In this document: positions 1 to 8,833 of the stretch, piece by piece
Layout: every line of letters begins with the position of its first letter
Position numbering within the stretch: the stretch's first letter is position 1
Assembly: GCF_026410285.1 (NCBI RefSeq)
Contig: NZ_JAPMLP010000004.1
Coordinates: forward strand, 124,242-188,241
DNA from: Sulfitobacter sp. F26169L
Lineage (GTDB): Bacteria; Pseudomonadota; Alphaproteobacteria; Rhodobacterales; Rhodobacteraceae
Length of the DNA: 64,000 bases
Direction: 5' to 3'
Translations under genes and position numbers: made by a program
The notes under the pieces: model-generated
The model's database searches: none
Told to the model about the DNA's origin: nothing
What the model saw: the letters and a program-made list of their open reading frames with translations, nothing else

Positions 1-246
1 GCACCAAGCTTCCCGTGAAAGCCAGCTCGTGCGCCATTGGGTGAACGCCTTGAGCGCGCGTTCGGGATGGCCAAGGTGGAAGGTGGAAGAGATGAGCCCG
101 CCAACCGCCAGAAGATAGGCGATGGTGAAGAAGGCAAATGCGCTCCACCCTGTTGTGGCGGGCATGCCGAGGCCGAGAAAGATCAGCAGGCCGAAACCCA
201 AACCCGAGAAAGTGGAGAAGAAGATGACAGATGGTGCGGGATGCAT
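1..246 (-). CDS. soeC: SoeC, NrfD/DmsC-type membrane anchor of sulfite dehydrogenase (3' part missing)
   Basis: The reverse strand is open from an ATG at 246 to the window edge, giving the first 82 residues of a DmsC-family quinone-linked membrane anchor. The start begins with MHPAPSVIFFSTFSG, followed by two hydrophobic helices (about residues 8-30 and 35-52) and then the family signature HLGHPERALKAFTQWRTSWL at about 56-75. The start codon overlaps the soeB stop codon (TGATG), so translation is probably coupled. By position it is the third subunit of the SoeABC complex, passing electrons from cytoplasmic sulfite oxidation to quinone. The rest of the gene lies outside the window. A generic DMSO-reductase-like anchor cannot be excluded from the sequence alone; the neighbours favour Soe. 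Confidence 0.85.
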   Translation of the reverse strand, partial: MHPAPSVIFFSTFSGLGFGLLIFLGLGMPATTGWSAFAFFTIAYLLAVGGLISSTFHLGHPERALKAFTQWRTSWLSREAWC

Positions 247-1004
247 CAGATTTTCTCCAGCGTTTTGTCGAGCCAGCTCAGGAAGCCTTTGCTCTCTGTT
301 GCGACAGGTTCGAGGAAGGGGGCGAGGATGTCGAGCTGTTCGTCCTGTCGGGCAAGCTGGTCTTTGGGGCGCGGGGGCAGATATTTGTTCACCGGTTTGG
401 TGCCTTGTTCAGGCATCAGATCAATACCGCCCCGCTCTGCCACCAGTTTGGACACATCTGAATTCGGATCCCCTAAATCGCCGAAATGGCGCGCGTTTGC
501 GGGGCAGGTGCGGACGCAAGACGGGGTGCGATCCACCTCTGGCAGGTTTTCGTTATATATACGATCAACGCAGAGGGTGCACTTTTTCATCACACCTGCG
601 GCTGCGTCCATTTCACGTGCGCCGTAGGGGCAGGCCCATGCGCAAAGACCACAGCCGATGCAGTCACTTTCGTTCACCAGTACGATGCCATCCTCGACAC
701 GTTTATAACTGGCCCCTGTGGGACAGACGGTGACGCAGGGTGCGTCATCGCAGTGCAGGCAGGATTTGGGAAAGTGGATCAGCTGGGCATCGCCTTGGCT
801 TGGCTGGACCTCGTAGCTGTGCACGCGGTTGAGGAAGGTGCCGGACGGATCAGCGCCGTAAGGGTCCTGATCTGACAGGGGGGCACCGTAGTTTTCAGTG
901 TTCCAGCCTTTGCAGGAGATCACGCAGGCGTGGCAGCCTACGCAGGTGTCCAGATCAATGACAAGGCCGAGCTTCTTCTCGGTACTGGTGGGCAGTTGTG
1001 TCAT
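246..1004 (-). CDS. soeB: SoeB, 4Fe-4S ferredoxin subunit of sulfite dehydrogenase
   Basis: A 252-residue DmsB/NrfC-type electron-transfer subunit. Four cysteine clusters are visible: CVGCHACVISCK near the N-terminus, CLHCDDAPCVTVCP, CIGCGLCAWACPYG, and KCTLC with PSCVRTCP, which is enough for four [4Fe-4S] clusters. The ATG at 1004 (MTQLPTSTEKK) is chosen because AGGAG lies 8 bases upstream; the longer in-frame extension runs through an intergenic palindromic repeat and is not credible. There is no signal peptide, so it is cytoplasmic like its partner. It is expected to relay electrons from the molybdenum subunit SoeA to the anchor SoeC. It lies about 95 bases downstream of soeA and overlaps soeC. 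Confidence 0.88.
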   Translation of the reverse strand: MTQLPTSTEKKLGLVIDLDTCVGCHACVISCKGWNTENYGAPLSDQDPYGADPSGTFLNRVHSYEVQPSQGDAQLIHFPKSCLHCDDAPCVTVCPTGASYKRVEDGIVLVNESDCIGCGLCAWACPYGAREMDAAAGVMKKCTLCVDRIYNENLPEVDRTPSCVRTCPANARHFGDLGDPNSDVSKLVAERGGIDLMPEQGTKPVNKYLPPRPKDQLARQDEQLDILAPFLEPVATESKGFLSWLDKTLEKI

Positions 1005-1032
1005 ATGGTCTGCTCCTGTTTTGACGGGATGA

Positions 1033-1092
1033 GGGGGCCAGCCCCCATCGGCATGCTGCCGATTCCCCCGGGATACTTTTGGCCAAAAGAAG
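1033..1092. repeat. Intergenic palindromic element between soeA and soeB
   Basis: Three consecutive inverted repeats fill the soeA-soeB gap: GGGGGC/GCCCCC at 1033-1046, CGGCATGCTGCCG at 1049-1061 and the perfect 14-base palindrome CTTTTGGCCAAAAG at 1076-1089. The part from GGGATAC at 1070 to AAGAAG at 1092 resembles three other copies in the window (30297, 45184, 57848). I recognise this general form as a small dispersed repeat of Rhodobacterales genomes; that attribution is from memory. It may stabilise or partly terminate the mRNA and so set subunit ratios. Confidence 0.55.
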
Positions 1093-1098
1093 TAGACA

Positions 1099-3939
1099 TC
1101 ATTTGCCAACCTTCCATTTCAATTCCGAGGGACCTTGGCCAACGGGAGATTTCAGCGGAGGCATCGAGGGTTGTGATTCTGCATCTGGTGGAGGGTTTAC
1201 CTTTTTGATCGCGACTTTGAGGTCGAACCATGCGGCCTGTCCCGTGACGGGATCGGAATTGGCCCAACGCAAGCCATCGCCTTTGGGGGGCATCAGTTCA
1301 TGGATGAGATGGTTGAGCAAGAACCCTTTGGTGGCCTCCGGTGCGTCCTTGTCCAGAGCCCAAGCACCTTTGCGTTTGCCTATGGCGTTCCATGTCCAGA
1401 TGGTATTTTCGTTGAGCGCCGCCATTTCCATAACCGGCACAGTGATGGCGCCGTGGGGAGAGGTGATTTGTGCCCAGTCGCCATCGGCGAGACCGCGTGC
1501 GCGCATCAGTTTGGTTGGTACATACATCGGGTTGCGACCATGGAGCTGGCGCAACCATGCGTTCTGGCTTCCCCATGAGTGGTACATTGCCATCGGTCTT
1601 TGAGTTAGGGCCGTTACAGTAAAGCCTTCGTTGCCCTGCTGATCGGTGTCGTACCAGATGGGAAGGGGCGACATGGTGTGTTTGATCCGTGCGCGCAGGT
1701 GATCAGGCGGTTGGCGTTTTCCATGGCCTTCCGCCGCGAGCTGGAATTTGCGCATCGGCTCTGCATAGAGGGAAAAGAGGTAGGGCTGGGGCGAATCATA
1801 GAGGCCCATTTTGACCGCCCAGTCCTGGTAGGCTGCATTCCAAGGTTTGTAATAGTTCGAACCATCGGGGATGTGTTCGACAAAGAAGCCGCCATTTTCG
1901 ATGTAGTTATCGATCTGGCTTTCGTTCACGCCGCCCCGCCCTGCCTGGGGGCCATGATCGCCCATGCGCCAACCGGCGAGCGGACCAACGCCGGGGCGGC
2001 GTTCATGATTGACGATATAGTCTGCGTAATCCGCGTATTTTTGCGAGCCGTCATCGTTGGTGAAGGCAGGAAGGCCGAGGCGCGCGCCCAGGTCACATAA
2101 GGCGGATTGGAAGCCTTTTACATTGCGGTCAGGTTCAACAACAGGCCAGCGGATTGCATCTGCCACGGCATCTGCCTCGCAAATGGGGCGGTCGAGCAGC
2201 GAGATGCAATCGTGGCGTTCAAGATAGGTGGTGTCAGGCAGGATCAGATCGGCGTAGGCGACCATTTCGGAACTGTAAGCATCCGAGTAGATAATGCGGG
2301 GGATCACATATTCGCCGCTTTCGTCCTTGTCTGTCAGCATCTGTGTGACGCCAGAGGTGTTCATGGAGGAGTTCCACGACATATTCGCCATGTACATGAA
2401 CAGCGTATCGATTTTGTACGGATCACCGGCGTGGGCATTGGAAATGACCATATGCATCAGCCCGTGCGCCGACATCGGATTTTCCCATGTGAAGGCTTTG
2501 TCGATGCGGGCGGGGGTGCCATCGTCTTTGAGCGCCAGATCATCGGGGCCATGCACAAACCCGAGGTGCGGGCCATCAAGCGGTGCGTTTGGCGTGACCT
2601 TGCAATGCGGTTTGGGATGGGCGGTTGCGGGTTTGGGATAAGGAGGCTTGAACCGGAACCCGCCCGGCACTTCGACAGTGCCAAGGAGGATTTGCAGCGT
2701 GTGCAATGCGCGGCAGGTCTGGAAGCCGTTGGCATGGGCCGAAATTCCGCGCATGGCGTGGAAAGAGACCGGTCGCCCGGTCATGGTTTTGTGATGCTCG
2801 CCGCGGAAATCGGTCCACTCCTGCTCCAGCTCAAAGGCTTCTTCGAAGGCAACCCGCGCCAGTTCGGCGGCTAGTGTGCGGATGCGCTGGGCCGAGATGC
2901 CGCAGCGTTCGGCCACGGCTTCGGGGGCGTACTTCTCGTCCAGATACATCTCGGCCATCTGGTGGAAGACTGGGCGGTGCGTGACACCCGCTACGCGCAG
3001 GGTCGCGGCCAGATCGGGTTTAACGCCCTTTTGATCATAGGGCGTCTGTTTGCCCGTCTTGCGGTCAATCACCAGTTCCTTGCCGCCTTCGTCGCGCAGT
3101 TTCAGACCATATTCAGGGGATTTTTCATCCCCGTTGATCAGCACGGCGGCGTCTGTGTATTGCGCGAGATAGTGCAGGTCGATCTTGCCCGCTTTCATCA
3201 GGCAATGAATCATCGACAGGATGAACAAGCCGTCTGTTCCGGGTGTGATGCCGACCCAGTCATCGGCCACTGCGTTATAACCGGTGCGGATGGGGTTTAC
3301 GCCAATTATCCGCGCACCGCGTTTCTTGATTTTGCCGATGCCCATTTTGATAGGATTGCTGTCGTGATCCTCGGCCACGCCGAACAGCATGAACAGCTTG
3401 GTGTGGTCCCAGTCGGGTTGGCCGAACTCCCAAAAAGCGCCGCCCATGGTGTAGATACCGGCGGCGGCCATGTTGACAGAGCAGAACCCACCGTGTGCGG
3501 CGTAGTTTGGCGTGCCGAATGACTGCGCCCAGAGAGATGTAAAGGATTGTGACTGGTCGCGGCCTGTGAAGAACGCCAGCTTTTCGGGCGCGGTTTCACG
3601 GATCGGCTTTAGCCAGCTTGCCGCGATGTCATAGGCCTCGTCCCAGCTGATTTCCTCAAACTCGCCCGATCCGCGTTCGCCCACCCGTTTCATCGGCGCG
3701 CGCAAGCGCGACGGGGCATTGTGCTGCATGATGCCAGCTGAGCCCTTGGCGCACAGCACGCCCTTGTTCACGGGATGGTCGCGGTTGCCCTCTATGTAGG
3801 CAACCTTCAGATCGCCTAGCGGGTCTTTTTTCATATGCACGTTGATGCCGCAGCGGCAGGCGCACATATAACAGGTGGTTTTGCGGATTTCGTCGGAGAC
3901 TTTGGGGCTAAGGTCCAGCACCGGTTGTTTGTGGGTCAT
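1099..3939 (-). CDS. soeA: SoeA, molybdopterin catalytic subunit of cytoplasmic sulfite dehydrogenase
   Basis: A 946-residue molybdopterin oxidoreductase. The N-terminal [4Fe-4S] motif is C23-x2-C26-x3-C30 with a fourth cysteine at C63 (VLCAKGS). A conserved Cys at 153 (GGFCSVNMA) sits where the protein ligand of Mo is found in the Nap/Psr branch, unlike the Ser of DMSO reductase. There is no twin-arginine signal, which argues for a cytoplasmic enzyme as known for SoeABC and against periplasmic DMSO reductase. The expected role is oxidation of sulfite to sulfate with electrons passing through SoeB and SoeC to quinone. It is the gene directly after pta (16 bases), with AGGAG before the ATG, so it is probably co-transcribed with xsc-pta and disposes of the sulfite made by Xsc. 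Confidence 0.85.
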   Translation of the reverse strand: MTHKQPVLDLSPKVSDEIRKTTCYMCACRCGINVHMKKDPLGDLKVAYIEGNRDHPVNKGVLCAKGSAGIMQHNAPSRLRAPMKRVGERGSGEFEEISWDEAYDIAASWLKPIRETAPEKLAFFTGRDQSQSFTSLWAQSFGTPNYAAHGGFCSVNMAAAGIYTMGGAFWEFGQPDWDHTKLFMLFGVAEDHDSNPIKMGIGKIKKRGARIIGVNPIRTGYNAVADDWVGITPGTDGLFILSMIHCLMKAGKIDLHYLAQYTDAAVLINGDEKSPEYGLKLRDEGGKELVIDRKTGKQTPYDQKGVKPDLAATLRVAGVTHRPVFHQMAEMYLDEKYAPEAVAERCGISAQRIRTLAAELARVAFEEAFELEQEWTDFRGEHHKTMTGRPVSFHAMRGISAHANGFQTCRALHTLQILLGTVEVPGGFRFKPPYPKPATAHPKPHCKVTPNAPLDGPHLGFVHGPDDLALKDDGTPARIDKAFTWENPMSAHGLMHMVISNAHAGDPYKIDTLFMYMANMSWNSSMNTSGVTQMLTDKDESGEYVIPRIIYSDAYSSEMVAYADLILPDTTYLERHDCISLLDRPICEADAVADAIRWPVVEPDRNVKGFQSALCDLGARLGLPAFTNDDGSQKYADYADYIVNHERRPGVGPLAGWRMGDHGPQAGRGGVNESQIDNYIENGGFFVEHIPDGSNYYKPWNAAYQDWAVKMGLYDSPQPYLFSLYAEPMRKFQLAAEGHGKRQPPDHLRARIKHTMSPLPIWYDTDQQGNEGFTVTALTQRPMAMYHSWGSQNAWLRQLHGRNPMYVPTKLMRARGLADGDWAQITSPHGAITVPVMEMAALNENTIWTWNAIGKRKGAWALDKDAPEATKGFLLNHLIHELMPPKGDGLRWANSDPVTGQAAWFDLKVAIKKVNPPPDAESQPSMPPLKSPVGQGPSELKWKVGK

Positions 3940-3955
3940 GTTATCTCCTGACGGG

Positions 3956-4954
3956 TCATTTTGCGGCCTGTAGTGTGGTCACCGCAATCATATTGGTCAC
4001 ATCCGCGGCGGTGCATCCGCGTGACAGATCGTTTGCCGGGCTGTTGAGCCCCTGAAGGACGGGACCGATGGCATCACATCCACCGATACGCTGGGCAATT
4101 TTGTAGCCGATGTTCCCCGAGTTAAGATCAGGAAAGATAAATACATTTGCTTTGCCTGCGACAGTTGAAAGCGGTGCTTTGGACGCACCGATTTCCGGCA
4201 CAAAAGCCGCGTCAAACTGTAGCTCGCCATCAACGGGAAGGTGGGGGTGTTCGGCACGCAAGATGTCCAGTGCACCGGTGACCTTGGTGACGCTGGCGTG
4301 GCGTGCTGATCCTTTGGTGGAAAAGCTGAGCAACGCAACGGCAGGCGGATCGCCCAGCAACTGTGCGCAGGAGGCGGCAGATTGTACGGCAATGGCTGCC
4401 AGTTCATCCTGATCCGGATCAACAACCATACCACAATCGCCGAACACCATAGCGGTGCGGCCTGAAAGATGGCTGTCGGGGAGGATCATTAAAAAGAAGG
4501 ATGACACCAACGCCGCATCAGGAGCCTTGCCAATCATCGTGAGAGCTGCGCGGATGGTTTCCGATGACGTGGTCACAGCCCCGCCTACTGTGCCATCGGC
4601 ATCGCCGTTGCGCACCATTAGGGCGGAAAAGATCATCGGGTCACGTGCCTGGGCCGCGGCAATCTCGGGGCTGACCGCTTTGTGCTTTCGCAACTCGCTA
4701 TACAGGGCGGCGTATGTTTCTGTCAGATCGGATGTTTCAGGGTCTTGTATGCGCAGCCCTTCGCGGTTTTGTGCCCCCGCATCGGAGAGGCGCGCGGTTA
4801 TTTCGCCTTCCGGCCCAACAAGCGTGATCGGGCCCATCCCTGCGTCAAGTGCTGCGAGTGCGCCGGCCACAATCCGTGGATCGTGGCCCTCGCTTAGTAC
4901 GATATGGGCAGGCCGAGCGGCCGCGCGTTTTCGAAGATCGCGCAGAAAACTCAT
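3956..4954 (-). CDS. pta: Phosphate acetyltransferase
   Basis: A 332-residue single-domain Pta (class I length, without the N-terminal extension of the long enterobacterial form). It begins MSFLRDLRKRAAARPAHIVLSEGHDPR and carries the family segments FVPEIGASKAPLSTVAGKANVFIFPDLNSG and NIGYKIAQRIGG near the C-terminus. It converts the acetyl phosphate released by Xsc and CoA into acetyl-CoA. It lies 41 bases downstream of xsc and just upstream of soeA, the usual order in Roseobacter taurine operons. No acetate kinase gene is adjacent, which fits a catabolic role feeding acetyl-CoA to central metabolism. Confidence 0.93.
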   Translation of the reverse strand: MSFLRDLRKRAAARPAHIVLSEGHDPRIVAGALAALDAGMGPITLVGPEGEITARLSDAGAQNREGLRIQDPETSDLTETYAALYSELRKHKAVSPEIAAAQARDPMIFSALMVRNGDADGTVGGAVTTSSETIRAALTMIGKAPDAALVSSFFLMILPDSHLSGRTAMVFGDCGMVVDPDQDELAAIAVQSAASCAQLLGDPPAVALLSFSTKGSARHASVTKVTGALDILRAEHPHLPVDGELQFDAAFVPEIGASKAPLSTVAGKANVFIFPDLNSGNIGYKIAQRIGGCDAIGPVLQGLNSPANDLSRGCTAADVTNMIAVTTLQAAK

Positions 4955-4995
4955 ATCGGCCTACCCTTTTCTTGCAGTGCGTTGTTCAGCACAGC

Positions 4996-6774
4996 TTAGA
5001 CAGTTGGCTCACGCATGTCAGCAGCGTTGATGCCTGCAACCTCGACAGGCTTCTTCATTGCGTCGCGGCGGAAGGGGTCGCCCAGCTCCTGGTTGATCAT
5101 CGCTTCGATCAGCGTCGTTTTGCCATGGTTCATCTGGTCGTCCAGCGCTTTGGCAAGTGCGGCTGTCAGCTCTTCCTGTGTGCGGGCCACAACACCTTGC
5201 AAGCCACAAGCCTGCGCAATGCCTGCATAGGATACGTCTGTATCCAGTTCGGTGCCGACAAAGTTGTCATCGAACCACAGGGTCGAATTGCGCTTTTCCG
5301 CACCCCACTGGTAGTTGCGGAAAACGATCTGGGTGATCGCAGGCCAGTCGCCGCGCCCGATCGCCGTCAGTTCGTTTACCGCGATGCCGAACGCGCCGTC
5401 ACCGGCGAAGCCCACAACCGGCACATCTGGCTGGCCGATCTTGGCACCCACAATAGCAGGCAGGCCATAGCCGCAAGGGCCGAACAGGCCGGGGGCCAGA
5501 TATTTACGTCCCGTGGTGAAGGAAGGGTATGCGTTACCGATCGCGCAGTTGTTGCCGATGTCGGAACTGATGATCGCCTCTTCCGGCAGCGCGGACTGGA
5601 TCGCGCGCCATGCCATGCGGGGCGACATCCAGTCAGGCTTGGCCGCGCGGGCGCGCACGTTCCAGTCCGTGCCCGGATCATCGGCTTCGTCGGTCATCGA
5701 GGTCAGTTCTTGCGCCCAAGCGGATTTGGTCTGCGCGATGAGGTTCTTGCGCTCCTCGCGCCCCGCATCGCCTGCGGTGTCCGCCAGCTTGTCCGTGATT
5801 GCCTGCGCAACCTTGGTCGCATCACCAACGATACCCACAGTTACCTTTTTGGTCAGGCCGATACGATCAGGGTTGATATCTACCTGAATGATTTTCGCAT
5901 CTGTTGGCCAATAATCGATCCCGTAGCCGGGCAGTGTGGAAAACGGGTTCAGGCGGGTGCCAAGGCACAGCACAACGTCCGCTTTGGAGATAAGCTCCAT
6001 CCCAGCTTTAGAGCCGTTGTATCCAAGGGGGCCAGCAAACAGCGGATGATTTCCAGGGAAGGCATCATTGTGCTGGTAACCGACACAGACAGGCGCATCC
6101 AGTTTTTCTGCCAACACGCGGGAGGCATCGATGCCGCCCTTAGCAAGCACAACGCCAGCACCATTAAGGATCACAGGAAACTTGGCCTCGGACAGCATTT
6201 CGGCAGCTTTTGCCACAGCGTTTTCGCCACCCTGCGGCAATTCAAAATCAACCACCTCGGGGATTTCGATGTCAATCACCTGCGTCCAGAAATCACGTGG
6301 TACGTTGATCTGTGCCGGAGCGGAAGCGCGTTTGGCCTGCATGATGACGCGGTTCAGCGTTTCGGCAATGCGCGAAGGGTCGCGTACTTCTTCCTGATAG
6401 GCCACGCAATCGGCGAACAGGTTCATCTGCTCCATTTCCTGAAAGCCACCCTGGCCGATGGTCTTGTTGGCGGCTTGCGGTGTGACAAGCAGCAATGGTG
6501 TGTGGTTCCAGTAGGCGGTTTTCACGGCGGTGACAAAGTTTGTGATGCCGGGGCCGTTTTGTGCGATCATCATCGACATCTTGCCGGTGGCGCGGGTGTA
6601 ACCATCTGACATCATACCGGCAGAACCTTCGTGTGCGCAGTCCCAGAATGTAATCCCGGCTTTCGGGAAAATATCCGAAATCGGCATCATGGCAGAGCCG
6701 ATGATGCCAAAGGCGTGTTGGATACCATGGCGCTGGAGCGTTTTGACGAAGGCTTCTTCGGTAGTCATCTTCAT
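4996..6774 (-). CDS. xsc: Sulfoacetaldehyde acetyltransferase
   Basis: A 592-residue thiamine-diphosphate enzyme that cleaves sulfoacetaldehyde with phosphate to acetyl phosphate and sulfite. The three ThDP-fold domains are recognisable: the N-terminal pyrimidine-binding domain with FGIIGSAMMPISDIFP, CAHEGSAGMMSDGYTR and QNGPGITNFVTAVK, a central domain from about residue 190, and a C-terminal PP domain with the diphosphate/Mg motif GFAGDGAFGIAVNELTAIGR followed by NYQWGAEKRN. Length and motifs match Xsc rather than acetolactate synthase. The first ATG is preferred because AAGGA lies 10 bases upstream; a second ATG two codons later is the alternative. A TauR-like direct repeat lies 75-107 bases upstream, across the end of tauR. 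Confidence 0.95.
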   Translation of the reverse strand: MKMTTEEAFVKTLQRHGIQHAFGIIGSAMMPISDIFPKAGITFWDCAHEGSAGMMSDGYTRATGKMSMMIAQNGPGITNFVTAVKTAYWNHTPLLLVTPQAANKTIGQGGFQEMEQMNLFADCVAYQEEVRDPSRIAETLNRVIMQAKRASAPAQINVPRDFWTQVIDIEIPEVVDFELPQGGENAVAKAAEMLSEAKFPVILNGAGVVLAKGGIDASRVLAEKLDAPVCVGYQHNDAFPGNHPLFAGPLGYNGSKAGMELISKADVVLCLGTRLNPFSTLPGYGIDYWPTDAKIIQVDINPDRIGLTKKVTVGIVGDATKVAQAITDKLADTAGDAGREERKNLIAQTKSAWAQELTSMTDEADDPGTDWNVRARAAKPDWMSPRMAWRAIQSALPEEAIISSDIGNNCAIGNAYPSFTTGRKYLAPGLFGPCGYGLPAIVGAKIGQPDVPVVGFAGDGAFGIAVNELTAIGRGDWPAITQIVFRNYQWGAEKRNSTLWFDDNFVGTELDTDVSYAGIAQACGLQGVVARTQEELTAALAKALDDQMNHGKTTLIEAMINQELGDPFRRDAMKKPVEVAGINAADMREPTV

Positions 6775-6848
6775 GATGAGGTGATCCTTGATGTTGAGTG
6801 AGTACGAATCTGGCTTGTGCGCAATTTACGGTCCGGATGTGGAAAGGG

Positions 6849-6881
6849 TTAGGGCCAGTTATCAGGTCGGGATAGGGCCAG
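6849..6881 (-). promoter_or_regulatory. TauR-like operator upstream of xsc
   Basis: Two direct half-sites, TTAGGGCCAG at 6849-6858 and ATAGGGCCAG at 6872-6881, start 23 bases apart. Read on the coding strand of xsc they are CTGGCCCTAT then CTGGCCCTAA. The TauR half-site I recall from Rhodobacter capsulatus is CTGGACYTAA, so the better copy has one mismatch. The distal half-site lies inside the last codons of tauR. Direct repeats about two helical turns apart are typical of MocR regulators. Confidence 0.55.
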
Positions 6882-8346
6882 AAGCGGACATCGCATCAAT
6901 CTCTGACGCCAGAATTTTCAACCCGTCGGGAATGCGTGAGGACGGGATAGAGGAATAGCCGAGACGGTAAAAGTTCTGTGGCTGGGTATCGCCACCGAAA
7001 AACGAATGCCCCGGCTCGATCAACACCCCCTTGTGACGCAGGTGGGCAGCGAGTATTTTTGTATCGATCCCCTCGGGTGCGCGCATCCAGAAAGAGGATC
7101 CACCATGCGCGCCCTGTCCGGCAATATGCATGCCAAGCTGACTGATAGCACCCTCCATCACAGACCGCCGCTCGTGCAGGGCGTTGCCCATGCGGCGGAC
7201 AAGCGCATCGTAGTGACCGAGCGAAAGGAAGTAGGACGCGGTGCGCTGGATGTGGCCTGGTGGATGTCGTAACACGGATGCGCGCAGGGCGCGGGCCTCT
7301 CGAATGAACTGCTCCGACCCGACAAGATAGCCAAGACGCAAACCTGGAAACAGGGATTTGGAGAAGCTGCCAACATAGATCACCCGCCCGTCAGTATCGA
7401 GCGATTTGAGCGCAGGCGAGGGGGCGCGCAAAAACGAGGTTTCAAATTCGTAGTCATCCTCGACGATTATCGCGTCGATTTCTTTTGCCTTGGCCAGCAG
7501 CGCACGGCGGCGTTCCATCGGCATCGTTGCATTGGTGGGGCATTGGTGGCTGGGGGTTGTGAAAATTACATTTGTATCTGGCGGAACCGCATCAGGCGGC
7601 AAGCCGTCATGATCGACGCGCACAGGTGCCACGTGGCAACGTGACTGGATCAGGATATCGCGCAATGCGGGATAGCAGGGATCTTCCAGGGCGGCGCGGC
7701 GGCGCTGCGTAAGTAGAACCTGAGCTGTCAGCCAAAGCGCATTTTGCGCACCCAGCGTTATAAGGATTTGCTCTGGCGCGGCGGTGATGCCCCGCCGTGG
7801 CAACGTATGGCGGGCGATAAAATCGATCAGGTTCGGGTCGTCCTGATCGTAATAGTCGCTGGTCATTGATGTAAAGTCGCGCTGCCCCAGTGCTTGCAGC
7901 GCGCACAGCCGCCAGTTGGCGTGATCAAATAACGATTGATCTGCTTGTCCGTACACAAACGGATAGCGGTATTTCGCCCAGTCCTGCGGCTTGCTGGGGG
8001 TTACGCCGCCGCTAAAACGACGTCCGATGGCACGATTCCAATCAACAGCGTCTTGTGGGTCGGGGCCGGGGGTGAAAGATGGCGGGCTGGGCGCGTTTTC
8101 GGAGACGAAATACCCCGAACGCCCCCGCGAGGTGAGGTAATCATTGGCCAGCAACTCGGTGTAGGCGATGGTGACGGTAATGCGGCTGACACCAAGATGT
8201 AATGCCAGTTTGCGTGTAGAGGGAAGCTTCTCTCCACAGCGGAACCGGCCCGACAGGATGCCTTGTGCAATCATCTGCTGGATTTGTGACTGCAGTGTTC
8301 CTTGCGCTTCGGGCAGGAGAAAGAAGGTTTCGACGGGAAGGGCCAT
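6862..8346 (-). CDS. tauR: TauR, MocR-family (GntR-aminotransferase) taurine regulator
   Basis: A 494-residue fusion of an N-terminal winged helix-turn-helix (about residues 10-80, with LPSTRKLALHLGVSRITVTIAY) to a class I aminotransferase-like domain. The PLP-lysine motif SFSKSLFPGLRLGY is present, as are IVEDDYEFE and NATMPMERR. In Rhodobacter, TauR activates taurine catabolic genes. Here it lies between the xsc operon and tpa, which supports that role. The start is the ATG at 8346; no strong Shine-Dalgarno is visible and an operator-like repeat (8361-8392) sits only 15 bases upstream, suggesting autoregulation. Transcription of xsc could be partly read-through from tauR, since both run the same way. 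Confidence 0.9.
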   Translation of the reverse strand: MALPVETFFLLPEAQGTLQSQIQQMIAQGILSGRFRCGEKLPSTRKLALHLGVSRITVTIAYTELLANDYLTSRGRSGYFVSENAPSPPSFTPGPDPQDAVDWNRAIGRRFSGGVTPSKPQDWAKYRYPFVYGQADQSLFDHANWRLCALQALGQRDFTSMTSDYYDQDDPNLIDFIARHTLPRRGITAAPEQILITLGAQNALWLTAQVLLTQRRRAALEDPCYPALRDILIQSRCHVAPVRVDHDGLPPDAVPPDTNVIFTTPSHQCPTNATMPMERRRALLAKAKEIDAIIVEDDYEFETSFLRAPSPALKSLDTDGRVIYVGSFSKSLFPGLRLGYLVGSEQFIREARALRASVLRHPPGHIQRTASYFLSLGHYDALVRRMGNALHERRSVMEGAISQLGMHIAGQGAHGGSSFWMRAPEGIDTKILAAHLRHKGVLIEPGHSFFGGDTQPQNFYRLGYSSIPSSRIPDGLKILASEIDAMSASGPIPT

Positions 8347-8360
8347 TGCTAGAGATTACG

Positions 8361-8392
8361 CTGGACCTAATTGGAAATCAATCTGGATATAT
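8361..8392. promoter_or_regulatory. TauR-like operator upstream of tauR
   Basis: CTGGACCTAA at 8361-8370 is a perfect match to the TauR half-site CTGGACYTAA as I recall it. A weaker direct repeat, CTGGATATAT, starts 22 bases on at 8383-8392. The pair lies immediately upstream of the tauR start codon, a position suited to autoregulation. Function is inferred from motif and place only. Confidence 0.6.
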
Positions 8393-8524
8393 CCTTGGGT
8401 GAAATCAGAACATTTCCACAAACCGAACGATTTTCATGGGCTGACTTTTCATTTCGCCAGTGAAACCTGCAGTTTCAAAATGCGGTAAGTTCGACAGATG
8501 GCCGGCGAAGCATCAGTCGCAAAA

Positions 8525-8549
8525 AGACCCCGCCTGTCTGGCGGGGTCT
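8525..8549 (-). terminator. Rho-independent terminator of the lipoprotein gene
   Basis: A perfect stem GACCCCGCC/GGCGGGGTC (8526-8534 with 8540-8548, extended by one A-T pair) closes a 5-base loop. On the reverse strand it is followed by a run of five T, so it serves the gene at 8576-8833. Confidence 0.88.
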
Positions 8550-8575
8550 CTGTCTAGGTCGTCGTAGTGTGAAGC

Positions 8576-8833
8576 TTACGGGCAGGCTGCAATGTAGGTT
8601 GATCCATTCGGACGCTGGTAGGTGCAGTTGCCGTTCTGATGGCGGTTGATCAGCGTGCCTGCTGCCAGACCTGCCGCGCCGCCAATGATGGCACCTTTGG
8701 CTTTGTCATCGCTACCTGACACGGTTGCGCCGATTGCGGCGCCAGCTAGCGTCGATGCCGCCAAATTGCCATCGGGCGTATCACAAGCAGCCAGCGAGGC
8801 GGTCATCGAGATTGCAATAAGAAAATTCTTCAC
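8576..8833 (-). CDS. Small glycine-zipper outer-membrane-type lipoprotein
   Basis: An 85-residue protein. The N-terminus is a lipoprotein signal peptide ending in the lipobox SLAAC (Cys17), and D at position 18 would be read as an inner-membrane retention signal under the enterobacterial +2 rule, which may not apply here. Residues about 30-62 form a glycine zipper (AGAAIGATVSG, AIIGGAAGLAAGTLI), as in the 17 kDa antigen/YMGG family. The C-terminus has two cysteines that could pair. The start is a GTG at 8833 with AGGAGA six bases upstream. It sits alone, between tauR and tpa on the same strand with its own terminator, and has no evident link to taurine use. Confidence 0.8.
   Translation of the reverse strand: MKNFLIAISMTASLAACDTPDGNLAASTLAGAAIGATVSGSDDKAKGAIIGGAAGLAAGTLINRHQNGNCTYQRPNGSTYIAACP

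Noticed and set aside
1-3939. DMSO or thiosulfate reductase for the molybdenum operon
   Set aside because: No Tat signal on the catalytic subunit, Cys rather than Ser at the Mo position, and location behind xsc-pta favour SoeABC.
4849-6609. A 586-residue forward frame antisense to xsc
   Set aside because: It mirrors the codon structure of xsc, has no family resemblance and no ribosome site. Similar long antisense frames over tpa, tauB, pheS, dnaX and the nucleotidase were rejected for the same reason.
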